DNA of 64,000 bases, taken from positions 28,228,351-28,292,350 of the forward strand of contig CM043875.1 in the NCBI GenBank assembly GCA_023846275.1, written 5' to 3'. Made by a program: the position numbers and the translations under genes. The DNA is from Vanilla planifolia (taxonomy: Eukaryota > Streptophyta > Magnoliopsida > Asparagales > Orchidaceae). Shown here one piece after another: positions 1 to 12,600 of the stretch (the stretch's first letter is position 1; each line of letters begins with the position of its first letter). The notes beneath the pieces were generated by a model. The model saw only the letters and a program-made list of their open reading frames with translations, was not told the DNA's origin and did no database searches.

Positions 1-50
1 TAAAATTGATGTAAATGTCACACTAAAGGTAATTAATTGTTACTTAACAT

Positions 51-300
51 TTAATAAAAGCAAAGAAAAATTTTTTAACAAAGCAAATAAATTTTATGGA
101 AAAGTCACATTTCAAGATGCTAAAGAGATTTTGTGCAAAGTCCTTGTTCATCACATCATTTGCAATTCAAATATTTTAATAAAAGCAAAGTAAAATATTT
201 TAACAAAACTAATAAATTTTATGGAAAAGTCACATTTCAAGATGCTAAAGAGATTTTGTGCAAAGTCCATATTCATCACATCATTTGTAATTCAAAGATA
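51..300 (+). repeat. Local tandem duplication, period 125 bp
   Basis: Two copies of a 125-bp piece of the satellite unit lie side by side (51-175 and 176-300). They share ttaataaaagcaaag at each start and agattttgtgcaaagtcc in the middle. By eye they are above 90% identical, far closer than any two neighbouring 410-bp units, so this duplication is much younger than the array. The piece covers the second ataaccaaatcaaag landmark through the catcatcaaat landmark. A 67-codon ORF across it is incidental. Confidence 0.9.
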
Positions 301-2966
301 TCTCACAATACAGGCAAACACCATATTATTATTTAAAAAATATTAAACATTCTATTTAATATGATAGAACTCATTCAGATTATTACAATGCTATTTGTTA
401 TTTTGATATTTCCTTATTTGAAATTATTACAAGTTTCCAAATCAAAATAATGAATAAAAAAATACGTTATTATTTTAATAATAATCGAAAATATGATAAA
501 GCTAAACTATGATAAATGGAAGCAATTTTTTCTAACAAAATCTGATCAAAGTAAAGAGTACACAAGAACAGAATTAGAGTTTGATTAAAAAAATTAGGAA
601 ATGAAATCTAAAAAGTTAAAGTAAGATAAATAATTAGAGAAAATTTCATTCAAAGGCACTAAGGAGAACCAAATCTAACTTTATCCATCATCAAAAGAGC
701 TATGAATCAAAATGTCATCTAGGTGTAACAAAATCTTAGAAAATAAAGTATGTAAAAAATATAGAAATGAAAATTTATTTTAGTAGAAATGAAATTTTTT
801 TTGTCTCAATCAGTCCACATTTGGAATTTATATAAATTTTTAAGGTAAATAAGCTTGAATAATAACAAATCATTTTTAAAATTTTTAGCAAATCTATGTT
901 AAATACAAAATGTCATAGAATGAGGTAAAAAAATATAATAAAATAAAATGTATTAAAGGCAGACAAGAATGGCACTATAATTAAATAACAATGTAGCAAA
1001 ATCTATGAAAAAAAGTTTTAAAAAAGAGATGAATTGGATCAAAAAATTATATTCAAAGATACTATAGAGATCTTTTGTAACATCATGAATCGTAAAATAA
1101 GAAACAAATAAAAATTTATAATATAAAATACAAAAAAACTAGAAAAAATTTTAAAAATTAAAAAACAAAAATTTAATTGAATAGAGATCTTTAAGATAGA
1201 TCCAACAATTATTTTTTCAACTTAAATGCATCTTACGTGAAATTATTATGAATTACATAAATAAATACGTATAATAAATAACTAATTAATATTTTTAGAT
1301 TAAGTAATTATAAACTACAAAAAATGAGATAAACTGAAGCAAACTATTAAAACCAAACCAAAACGTCATGAGGGTCACACGAGAGGGGATTTAGAACAAC
1401 ATAGCCATCTAACAAAATCAAAGTGAACCTTTTGAATAATCACATAAATTGTGTGATAAAGTTGTCTATCAAGAGAATAAAAAGATTAAGAGTAGCTTAC
1501 TCGAACATCAAAAAAAAGTTAAGATTCAAAAATCCTTGTAAATAGTGCATATCACTAAAAAAATTAAAACAAAAAATAAATATTTACTTACATAAAGCCT
1601 TTCAAAATGAGTGTTAAATTTTTGTTTGCCCTAATCATACACCATTTGTAATTACAACAAATGAAAGAAATAAGAACTAGTTAAGAACAATAAATTATTA
1701 TTTAAATATATTTTGAAGCTAACATAAGGAAACTTTCTTAATGTAATAGCAAAAATCAAAATGATGTAAAGATCACATTTGATCAGAATTGTAGTTTCAA
1801 AAAAATATTGCCAAAACATAGGGAAAATTTTATGAAATAATGTAAATTGTGTAATCAAGGTAATGTAAAGTTCCACAAGAAGAAGGTTAAGAGTTATTCA
1901 GTAATACGAAAAAATCATAGCGAAACACATGATGAAATGAGATAAATTACAAAGGAAAATTACATTAAGAGATACTAGAGAGATGAGTTTAACATCGTCG
2001 ATCATCAAATGTGCTATGAATCAAATTATCTCCTCAATAGTTAAAAATCCATGAAAAAAATTCAAAAAATACAAAAAATTAACAATTAATTGGAAATAGT
2101 TTGTTGAGATGAGTCAAATGACTTTTGATATGTCAGAATTGAACCTCATTCATAATTACTATAAACAAAAAAATAAAAAATATTAATAATAATAATTATG
2201 ACTTTCTCATTAAATAAAATATATTAGAGCTAAAATCTATTAAATTTAAGGAATGTAAAATAACTTATTCAAAATGATGTGAACATCTCATGAGAGAAGA
2301 TTTGGAGTTAATAATTTTATAATAAAATAAGGTAAAAAATTGGAAGTAAGCATGATGAAATATTTGAAGAAAAACAAGTGCTAGCTTTGAGGAATAAAAT
2401 ATTTAAAAAATATAATAATAAATTTTAAATTAGATAGATCTTTTCGAGAAGAGTCCTAAGAAGTTTGTTGTCTTAGTCAAATCTTGTTTGGATTTAGAGA
2501 AAATTAAAAATTAAACATAAATATTATTTCATTATTATTTTAGTAATATGTAAATATATAACAATGCTCAAATGCAGTTAATTAAAGTCATATAATATAA
2601 CAAAAACAAAAGATTGTAAATGCAACATATGATGAGAATTAAATATCCTTAATACTAATCCTAAATAAAAAGAATTATTTGAAGAAATGAGAAACATTTT
2701 GCTCGAAAGTTGCATTCTAAGATACTAATTAAAATGATTTGTAGCATCCTCATTCTTCAAATTACGGAAGAATTGAAATCTCTTGTAAAATGAGCTAAGC
2801 ACCATATAGATAAAAAAGTTAATAATGTGGAAATGAATATTTAATTATATAGAAATCATCGACATGAATCCAATGATATTTGTTTCATTTAAATTAGACC
2901 TCCTTAGCAATTACTATGAATACTTAAGTATTATGCATTAATAAATATAAATCATTATATTTCAAA

Positions 2967-2992
2967 TATATATATATATATATTAATGCTAA
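2967..2992. repeat. TA microsatellite in satellite unit
   Basis: A short uninterrupted TA run at the phase of the unit that normally reads taaatatatatta, just before the first gagataaatt landmark. The same phase has expanded in at least three other units of this window. Confidence 0.85.
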
Positions 2993-3171
2993 ACAATGTA
3001 ATTTGAAGAAATATATCACAATAAAAAAATCTTTTAAACATCACACAAGAGGAGGTCAAAGCAAAAAACTAAAGAAATGAGATAAATTACATGAGAAATT
3101 GCATTCAAAAATACAAAGGAGATCGAGTGTAACGTTCTTAATCATCAATTTGTTATGAATAAAAATTTGTT

Positions 3172-3463
3172 AATTGACCTTTCCATTACTTCAATTTGGT
3201 TATATTGTATTGAGTAAATTTTACATATTCATTAATTATTATCTATTTACTTAATATAAACTACATTTAATTATAGTTTATGGTTATTTCTTTTGATAAT
3301 TTATACTAATTCAAAGCAAGGTGTGTTTGAGATGAAAACTATCATCATTAGACTAGATTACACAACCTTTAACAAATTAAATTTATTTTTTAATTACAAA
3401 TATTTTTTAAAACTTTTGCAAACTTTATGGGTATTTTGATTTATACTTAATTTGTAGTTGATG
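3172..3463 (-). repeat. Single inverted satellite segment inside block 1
   Basis: Within the forward block, about 290 bp read in the opposite orientation. The minus-strand landmarks appear in reverse-complement order: cttcaatttggttatatt, then tatttacttaatat, then a gatgaaa...cat...agact region, then ttttgatttatacttaattt. Forward landmarks stop near 3,168 (gttatgaataaaaatttg) and resume near 3,465 (ttatatagaaaagtt). The segment covers about 70% of a unit. The local base composition also flips from A-rich to T-rich. Breakpoints are accurate to perhaps 10 bp. Confidence 0.8.
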
Positions 3464-4999
3464 AATTATATAGAAAAGTTATTTAAAAAATACATAAATA
3501 AATATTTAAATAGAAAGAGATCATCAAGAAAAATAATCATGTTCAACGATGTTTGTTTTGTTTAAATTTGAACTAATCTTTATTTGTGACAAATTAACAT
3601 GAAAAATAATAATAAATAGTAATAAATAAATATTTTATTATTAATTAACAGTTAACAAAAGTTAAAATAAGATAACTTGAAATAATTAAATTTAACCAAA
3701 TCAAAGTGATATTGTGGTATTGTGAGAGAAGAATTAGAATTACAAACTAAAATAAACATTTCAAGGTGAAAAATTATAACCAGTTAGATAATTATATATG
3801 AAAGTCATGTTCAAAGTCATTGCAAATTTTATGATTAACTAGTATACATAATAAAAAATATCACTTCAATGTTAGGTCAATATATATAGAAACTCAGATG
3901 ACATAAATTGAAGCAATATAATTTAATTAAAATATAACAATGTAAAGATATGTGTGGAGAAATCGAGTGACATTAGCAATATAACCAAGTAAAAGCATAA
4001 AATTCAAGGAAATAAGATAAATTTATATTAAAATTTCATTTCAAGATATTATGCAAATTGATTGTAACTTCCTAAATTATCAAGTGAAGTATGAATTGGA
4101 ATGCCTCATAATGCATGCAAAAAATTCTAAAAAAATATTAAGAAATCAAAATTGAAAATCTTTTGGAAATTACTCATCAAGACATGTTAAGTGACATTTT
4201 CTTTCACTTTTTGGACCTTTATTGAAATTTCTTCAAATCATCAAAGCAAACAATCATAAAAAATGATAGATTTTTCTTTTAAAATAAAATATGGAATGAG
4301 CATGAAAGAAGATTAATAAAAGAAGTACAACGAAATAATTGATAGCGATGTAAAGGTCCCTAGAGAGAAGGCTTTGACTTACCTATTAAAATAACCAAAT
4401 CAAAGATAAATTTTCAAACAAATAAAATAAATTACAAAGGAAAGTTTCATTCCCTAAACTAATGAAATCAGGCATAAACTCTTCAATCATTAAACAATCA
4501 TGAATACAAATGTGTCATAAAACATGCCAAAACCCTTAAGAATAAATTTTGTTTAAACATGAAAAGAATCTTTAATTACATGCTACTGCTAAAGTCTAAT
4601 ATAAGGATGTTTGTCTCATCTCGATCGAACCACATTTTGATTTACTATAAATTACAATATTTAAGAAAAAAATAATAAATTATTATTCTAACATTTTGTA
4701 GAAATATAGTAAAGGCTAAGATAATATATAATAAAGGAACATAATATAATCAAATCAAAGTGTTGTAAAAGTCGTAAAGGATGAGAATTAGAGTATCATA
4801 ATTAGATATGATGAAATAAGATAAATTATATAGTAAATATCATTCAAAAATACTTAAAACATCAAGTGCAACTTACTTGTTAGCCAAATTAGGTAAGAAA
4901 CAAAATGACTCATAAAGCATGACAAAATCATAGAAAATAAAAAATTTAAAAAAAAATTAAAAAATGATACATAACTACATAAAAAATTATTATTATTAT

Positions 5000-5222
5000 G
5001 ACATATTTTTAAATATGATTGAACAACCTCTTGAACAATTGCTTGTTATTAAACTAAAAAAATGCAAATAATAGAAAGTTATTATATTAATATTTAGTAA
5101 ATAAATTAAAACTAAAAATATAAATAACTAAAGAAATGAAATATAACCAAATCAAAGCAATGAAGTGGTTACATAATAACACATTTGGAGTTACATAAAA
5201 ATAGCAAAAAAAGGAAAACATT
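5000..5222 (+). repeat. Segmental duplication copy A (partner at 9,432)
   Basis: This part of a forward unit is matched almost base for base at 9,432-9,661. By eye about 90% of positions agree over 220-230 bp, and the stretch from about 5,055 to 5,140 is nearly perfect apart from single changes and one small indel. Other units in the window match each other far less well. It carries the gaacaacc landmark, AT-rich stretch, ataaccaaatcaaag and aagtggttacataataa. This copy sits in register with its forward neighbours, so it is the likely source or closest to it. Confidence 0.9.
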
Positions 5223-6045
5223 TTAAAAAATGAGATAAATTCTACTAGACAATTATATTCCAAGATGCTAAGGAGATTGAGTTTAAAATCCTTAATTGTC
5301 AAATCTATTATGAGTTAAAATTTCTCATCAAGCATAACCATATTATTAAAAATAAAATAATTAAAAATATATTCAAAAATATTGAATTCCTTAGAGCTCA
5401 TTAAAATGTGTTGAATGACATTCTTTTGAATTAAGCCATGTTTGAAATTATTATAAAACAAAATTGTAAATGTACATAAATAATAGAAAATTTTTATTTC
5501 AAGATTAATCAAAAAATATTAAACCTAAAATAAGAGAAATAGAAATAATGTAATATAACCAAATAAAAGAGATATAAATTCCACCTGATGGGAGATTTCA
5601 AGTTACTCTATATTATATCCATTTTAAGAAGAAACATTTGAACAAATGACATAAATTATATAAGAATGTTGCATACCAAGATATTAAGAAAATTTAATAT
5701 AACTTCCTCTATTGTCAAATCAAGTGCAAAATAAAAAGTGTAGTAATGTGTGCTAAAGTAATAAAAAAATAAAATATTTATTGATATAGAAATGGAGATT
5801 TAATTAGATAAAACTCTTTGAGAGAAGTCCAACAACTTTTGTTTTGTTCTTGAATGTACCTTATTGGAATTTTAATGAATTAGCAAAATAAATTCGAATA
5901 AATAATAATAAATCCCTTTTTTAAACATTTAAATAAATGTATAATAAAGTTACACTTGATAAATTGATGCAATTTAATATGACAAAATAAAAATATTGTA
6001 AAAGACCTATGAGCGGAGAATTGGAGTTCATTTATGTTGTAGGAT

Positions 6046-8069
6046 ACTACAATAAAACGTAATTTAGAGCCTAGAAAATGAAGAAATGCTTAGATTGAAG
6101 TAATGTATTTATATAACGGCTTACACAATGTTGTTATATGGTTAAAATTTGAATTCATGGGGTCACCAAGCAAGTAAAAACTTTCCTATAAACCAAGAAC
6201 ATGCACTAACTTTTATATAAGGGATCTAAACCTAAAGAATAATGGTATGAAACACTCACAATGAAGTACTTACATTAGTGGTGAAGTGGCATGGCAAACA
6301 AAAAATTTAGTATATAAAGTGTCAAACAAAAAATTGCATGGTCACATGCACTAACAAGAAAATCCAATGTGACAAATAAAGTTTTGTAAATATGAAATAA
6401 AGTAGCTAAGGACTTTTCTTGCAGATTTATGCTCTTTGTTTATGTTTGAAAATGGATGCATACTTTCCTAAGGCACGTCATGAATGATGTTGTCAGATTA
6501 TTTACCAATAGAACACTTTTATGGTACAAGCTTGGTAACAATGCTTCGTTACTTCATTCAAAAGATTGCCCACCACAACATGATGTGCATTCCTATATAT
6601 AGAGAGCTAAAAGGTACAATAATAATATTTTTAACCAAAGTATACAAAATGAGATAATTTTTTAATGTATAAGGACATTTTAGAGTAAAAAAAGGAACCA
6701 CAAATTACAAAACAAATAGATTAAATTAAAATTTAAACTACTTTAAAATTTGCAAAATTAATTGAAGCAAGATATTCTTAAATATCATATGCATTTCATG
6801 TAGTGATAATGGTGAGTGGCATAGGTGCAAAGGTGGATGATGCCTTGGGCTGATTATCAAGTTGACATGCGTTGAAGCAAATCAGTACATGTTAACATGT
6901 CAGCCCATGTGTTTTGGGTTAGGCACATTCAAGGATTGGACCTGATAGAGTTGATGTGTTAGTGCAGGTCAAGCCAATCATGTAGCATATCATGGACTTG
7001 CAGCTCAGCATGGTCGATGAAGGACTCATGCAGGTTAGTATGGCTTGTGACACAACAGCTAATGGCAATTGTTAAACATCAGAAATGACGGACGATCAAG
7101 AAAATAGTCTAAGCTCAAAATTTAGCTCTTTTGAAATCAATTTTCAAAAAAATATTTTTGAGTGTATTAAGGTACTTTAAAATGAATGAGAAGTACATAA
7201 TTTAATATTAAAAACATCTAATAAGCTACCAATTGCTCCTCAAATTACTAAAATAGAAAATAATAATGATATAGGATACTAATTTATAGTAGAGGGGCAA
7301 ATCTTAGCTTGACTCTATGTTTGAATAAGACTAATATGCTTATAAGTGGAACCTTTACATAACGTACTAGTAACTTCTACCTAACAAAATAACAATGACT
7401 ATATCAACTACTAACAGAATCTATTTAACACCTGTCCTCATGCTTACATCGTGTCTTGGATAAGAACAACCTCAATTTCCATGCAATAATAGGATTGTGT
7501 TCTTCTAAGGCCTGGTTAATATTCTAAGGAATTGTAGTGCTATGTTATCCCAATGTAAAAAAGTAGCAAGTAATTTTTTAATTTATTGATAAATAATCAT
7601 CATTTAATTTTTTTTGTATTTGTTATTGAATGTAAAATGTTATAAAAAAAATATATCAAAAAAATCATGTTTTTTGTTTGATTCTACAGCATTTCTCTAC
7701 TTATAGGGTCTTCTATTACTTCATCTTAGGATTTATTTGTTCTCTTTTCTTCATGATCTCAAATTAAGAACTTAACAATTTCTGACCACTGGTATTTTTT
7801 ATTCTAAACTTATAACAACATTGGGAAGACCTTTATATCATTATATTGATTGAAGCTAAGCCATTCTTTATTTTCTACGAGCTAAAAATCTTTTTAGCAT
7901 ATTATACTACATCAATTTTCATATAAATGCACGTGGTTTTCTATTAATTTTTTTTATTTCCAAAACAACATAAGCATTTGGGGTAGTGGTAATGCCAAAC
8001 AAAGAGGCATCAGAGGCCAAAAAGGCATAGGTAGAGAGGAGCATGATGCCTTGGATCTACTTTTTATCA
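6046..8069. other. Non-satellite spacer between opposed array blocks
   Basis: About 2 kb without satellite landmarks, lying exactly where array orientation changes from forward to reverse. It is less AT-rich than the array, notably at 6,800-7,080. No long ORF or recognisable protein motif was found in either strand. It contains small internal duplications (caaacaaaaaatt near 6,295 and 6,327; catgcactaac near 6,190 and 6,346) and a pair of diverged direct repeats near its right part. It may be a decayed non-autonomous or otherwise unrecognised mobile element inserted at, or involved in, the inversion; I cannot name a family. Confidence 0.7.
6800..6862 (+). repeat. Diverged direct repeat, left copy
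   Basis: Shares gtagtg-taatg, ggcataggt, gatgccttgg and ttatcaa in the same order with 7,983-8,070. The right copy carries about 25 extra bases. The pair flanks about 1.15 kb of spacer and could be degenerate terminal repeats or a local duplication. Confidence 0.6.
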
Positions 8070-8070
8070 A
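7983..8070 (+). repeat. Diverged direct repeat, right copy
   Basis: Right partner of the repeat at 6,800. It ends at tttttatcaaagg, directly abutting the first reverse-oriented satellite unit, so the repeat edge and the array edge coincide. Confidence 0.6.
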
Positions 8071-9431
8071 AGGTTTCACACTCCATCTTACTACTATATT
8101 GCAATGCAACTTTTTGTAACAATTTATGTAACTTCTTGAAAAGTTTTGTTTTATTTTTGTTATATTAATATAAAATCTAATTCTTTTCTTATGTGATCTT
8201 TACATCTCTTTGATTATGTTATATTATATTTCTTTAATGTAACTCAATTCACCTTTTTTAAATATTAATATAAAATAATAATTTATTGTTATTTTTGTAT
8301 ATTGGTTTTGGCAGTTCATAGTAGTTACAAACAATGTTTGATTAAGATAAAATAGATGTCACTGGACTCATTTCAATAAGCTATATACATTTAAAGTTTT
8401 ATTTTTTTACTTTTAAATATTTTTAAAAAATTAGGTCTATTTGATCATTAAGGATTTGTATCTGATTTGATGAAAGAGGACATTACACTCGAACTATAAA
8501 GAATTCTGGAATGTAACTTTCACAAATAGGTTACCTCATTTTTTATCTTTTTTGCTTTCATTATGCTATATCACTAGGTAACCCTATCTCTACTACAATA
8601 TGACTACTACATAAATTTGGCATGTTTATGTCATGTCTTTAAATTATCTCTTTTCAACTTTAACATATATTTAAATAATATTAAAATAATAATTTATTAA
8701 AATTTATTCATATTTAATTTGGTAAATCATAGAAAATCCAAATGATATTTGATTGATACAAAACGAGCTTCATTAGACATAGATCCATAAACTCTGCTTA
8801 ATTAAATATTTATTTTAAAATTTTGAAATATTTTATTTTATTAGTTTTTAGCATGTTTTAAATGGTATTTTGATTCATACTTGATTTGATGATCAATGAG
8901 GCTATTCTCCCTCTCCTTAGTCTAATTGAATGAACCTTTCTTATAGTCTTTATCTAATTTCTTTAAATCTTTTTACACTGAATTTGTTGTAATACTATAT
9001 CATGCAAAATCTCATATAGTATAACCTTCACATCATATTGTTTTAAATAAATTTCATTACTTGATTTTTTTCTTTATTTAGCTTTAATGTATATTTACTT
9101 AAGATAAATATAATAGTTTATTTTTTTATGTTTATTTTTTTCTAATTTATAAAAATTCTAATAAAAGATCTAGCCAAGATAAAAAAAAGTGTTATTAAAC
9201 TTGGTCAATGAGTACTATCCAACTAAATAGTTTTCTTAGTTTTTCAATATTTGAACTTCAATTTTTTTGTAATATTATATATTTCTTCAATTTATCTCAT
9301 ACAATTTTTAATATATTTTACTTAAAATTAAAGTATTGATTTACAATTGTTAATAATTATTATATTTCTTGATTATAGTGATACTAATCGATTTTAAAAC
9401 AAGTTCAAGCAAATCTCGTGAACAATTTTAC

Positions 9432-9661
9432 GACGTATTTTGAAATGTGATTCAACAACCCCTTAAACAATTCCTTGTTATTAAACTTAAAAAATGCAAA
9501 TGATAGAAAGTTATTATATTAATATTTAGTAAATAAATTAAAACTAAAAATGAATAACTAAAGAAATGTAATATAACCAAATCAAAGCAATGAAGTGGTT
9601 ACATAATAATAGATTTGGTGTTACATAAAAGAATAGCAAAAAACAAGAAAACACTTTAAAA
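9432..9661 (+). repeat. Forward island in reverse block; duplication copy B
   Basis: Near-identical copy (about 90% by eye) of 5,000-5,222, in the same + orientation although everything around it is reverse-oriented satellite. The host reverse unit is interrupted at about 9,430, within the region that normally leads from gttcaa to gatgaaac, and resumes at aagatgaaacaaatgtt (9,660) with little or no loss. It therefore looks like insertion of a copied fragment rather than a local inversion. Bases agatga at the right edge are shared between both orientations (aaaatgaga versus agatgaaa), a possible microhomology. Confidence 0.88.
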
Positions 9662-12600
9662 GATGAAACAAATGTTATTGGACTCATCTAGACGAGCTTA
9701 ATGTAATTAAATATTTATCTTTTAATTTTTTAAAAATTTTATTTTATATTTTTTTTTAAGTTTTTATGAGATTTGATTTGTATGTAATTTAAAGATTAAG
9801 AAAGTTACACACAAACTCATTCATACATTTGAATGCAACATTTTCTACAATTTATCATTTTTTAAATGTTTGGATTTGATTTCGACGTAACTCTAAATAT
9901 CTCCTTATATAACTATTGAAATGCATTTATTTAAATATAATAATATTTTTCAATTCATTTTATTATTGTTTTAATAAATATTTTTATATAGTTTCAATAT
10001 GATAATTTATTGTTATTTGTGCCTATTTTATTTCATAGTTCAATTATCAAATTAAATAAATATTTTTTAAATTTTAAAAAATATTATTTTAATTTTTGTT
10101 TTGTGTTCTATATGAGATATTTTAATATGTATGTGATTTAATGATTAAGAAAGTTACACTCGATCACTTTATTATATAGGAATATAATATTCTATACAAT
10201 TTTTCTCAATTGTTTTTAAACTTTTAGGTTTTATATGGTTATGTTACTATGAATTCTAAATCTCCTCTTATTTAACTTTTTCATCACATCTATTTAAATA
10301 TATTTTGTTACTTCATTTTAACTAATTTTTAAATATATATTTATTTAATATTAAATCATTGGAGTAGTTTTGATGACCAATACAACACTTAATATCGATT
10401 TTTATATTTTAAAATATTGATTTTGTGGGATTATGATTTATTATTATTTCTACTTCTTTAATATTATAATTAGCAATAATTTTGGAATCAACTCCACTGT
10501 CTCTCTAATATTACAAAATCCTTTTTACAATTTTTAAATATTTATCTTTCTAAGGTTTTTGCATATTTTATAATCAAATTTGAATTGTGCCTTATCTTAG
10601 CATTGTGGATGTTATACTCGGTCTTCCTAATATGTCAGAAATCAACTTTATTATGCAAGATATTTCACTTTAAAGTTTTTTTGTTTCAAATTTGTCATGT
10701 GAAATGTTACTCTAATTATTATTTCGTGACCTTAACTGTTTTTTCATTTGGTAATAGAACATTTATTCAATTTATATCTTTTCTCCTCTAATATATATTA
10801 AATATTAACTAAAAATATTGTTATTACTTATGGTTTTTTATATTGGTAATTAAGAGTAATTAAAGTAAGGTCTGATGGAGATAAAACGAATGTCATTCGA
10901 CATGATTCTAGAAGCTTTATTTAATTAAATATTAAATTTTCCAAATCTGTTTCGTGTTTTTTGAGATATTTTTATTTGACATCAATATGACTATTCAGCA
11001 TGCTACATTTGATCTTTTTGTGTTTATGAACGCACATTTCTCATAAAATTTTCTAATTTATTCAAATTTTGATCTTTGCATTGTTTTTTAATATGTCTCT
11101 CAAAGTTATCTTATTTAAGCTTCACATCATAATCCAATTAGATATCTTTTTTAATATTTATTAATATTTTATTTTTGAGCATTTTGGTAAACTTTGCAAA
11201 GGTGTTTAATTTGTACTTGAAATGATGAGTGATAATGGTTCACCCAATTTTCATAGTAACTTGGAATTCAACTTTCCTATATAAGTCCTCTATTTTTCTC
11301 AAATTTCTTAATTTGATTTGCACATTAATCTATAACTCTAAATCTCTTGTCATAAGACATTTACATCACTTTTCTTTAGAGATATGAAATTTTTCAATTT
11401 ATCTCATTTATTTTCAATTAATATTTATGTTTTTAAGATAATAACTACTTATTATTTATGTCTATTTAGTTTAGTAATTTTTTGTAGTTACAAAAAATGC
11501 TTGATTGTTAAGAAACAAATGTCATTGGGTTGATCTCAATGAGCTCTACATAGCAAATATTGATTTTTATATTTTTTAAAACCATCTTCTAAGATTTTCA
11601 TATTTTATGTGATATTTTAATTCTTACTTAATTTGATTATTGATGATGTTCACTTGATCTCCTATCATTGGCTGCAGCTTTATCAAAAAATTTATCTCAT
11701 TCCACTAATGTTTTTAGTTCAATTTGATCATATTATATTGATACTCTTATTTTACTCTCGTTTGATAATTGCATCATTTTGATTTAGTGATAGTATATTT
11801 TTGTAATTTATCTCATTTCAACTTTAATATATTTGTTCAATATTAAAATGACAATTTTTAATTAGTTAAGAATTTCAGATTTTATAATTTGCAATAATTC
11901 CAACTAATGCCCAATCGAGATGAAATCAATTCATTGGAGTTGTCTCGAAGAGTTTCATTTAATTAAAGATTTATTTTTATACTTTTGTCAACATATTTTA
12001 TTGATTAGTTTTTTTGCATGTTTTAAGAGATAATTCGATTCAAAATGGATTACATGATGATTGATGTAATTCTCGATATCCTTTGTACCTTGGAACACAA
12101 CAGTCATATATATTTTAAATCAACCCTTTAAATTTTTTTCTTTAATTTATTTATATTACTAAGTATCTCTCAAATTCTTCCCCTCTAACCTTTGCATCAT
12201 TATTAATTCTATATAATGCATGCCTTCAATTTATGTCTTCTTTGTATTTATATGTATATATTTACTTATTCTTAAGATAATATTTTCTTATTATTTATGG
12301 TTATTTACATTATTAATTCATAATAATTTCAAATATGTTTCAAACATGACAAAATAGTTGTTACTGGACTATTCTCGCTGGTCTTTACAATTTTAGATAT
12401 ACATTTTTTATATTTTTTATTTGCAAAGGTTTGGACATGTTTTCCTATATTTTTTTATTAATATCTTATTTGACTATCGAGCATGTTACACTACACCTCT
12501 TAAGTATCTTGAAATGCAAATTCTCCACTAAATTATCTCATTCTTTCAAATTCTTTCTTATTATTTAGTTATTTTACCATGAAATTTTAAATCTCCTCTT

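Larger units (their letters stand above)
1..6045 (+). repeat. Diverged ~410-bp satellite, block 1 (forward)
   Basis: About 14 head-to-tail copies of a unit recurring every 405-415 bp, open at the left window edge. Landmarks in order along the forward unit are: a gagctcat dyad box; a block like ggaattactatgaattacc; an AT-rich stretch (aataataaattattatt); gagataaattgaag; ataaccaaatcaaag; aggtcacatgagaggag; a second ataaccaaatcaaag; a second gagataaatt; gaaagttgcattcca; gagtgtaacatccttgatca; catgccaaaaccctag; and an A-rich run before the next dyad box. Copies are heavily diverged, roughly two thirds identical by eye, with many indels, so the array is old and not homogenised. The + strand is A-rich. 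Short ORFs inside it are chance ORFs of the repeat. The block contains one inverted unit and ends inside a unit at the spacer. Confidence 0.9.

Noticed and set aside
133-336. 67-codon ORF as a gene
   Set aside because: It spans the 125-bp tandem duplication of satellite sequence and encodes the same peptide segment twice by duplication; no family resemblance.
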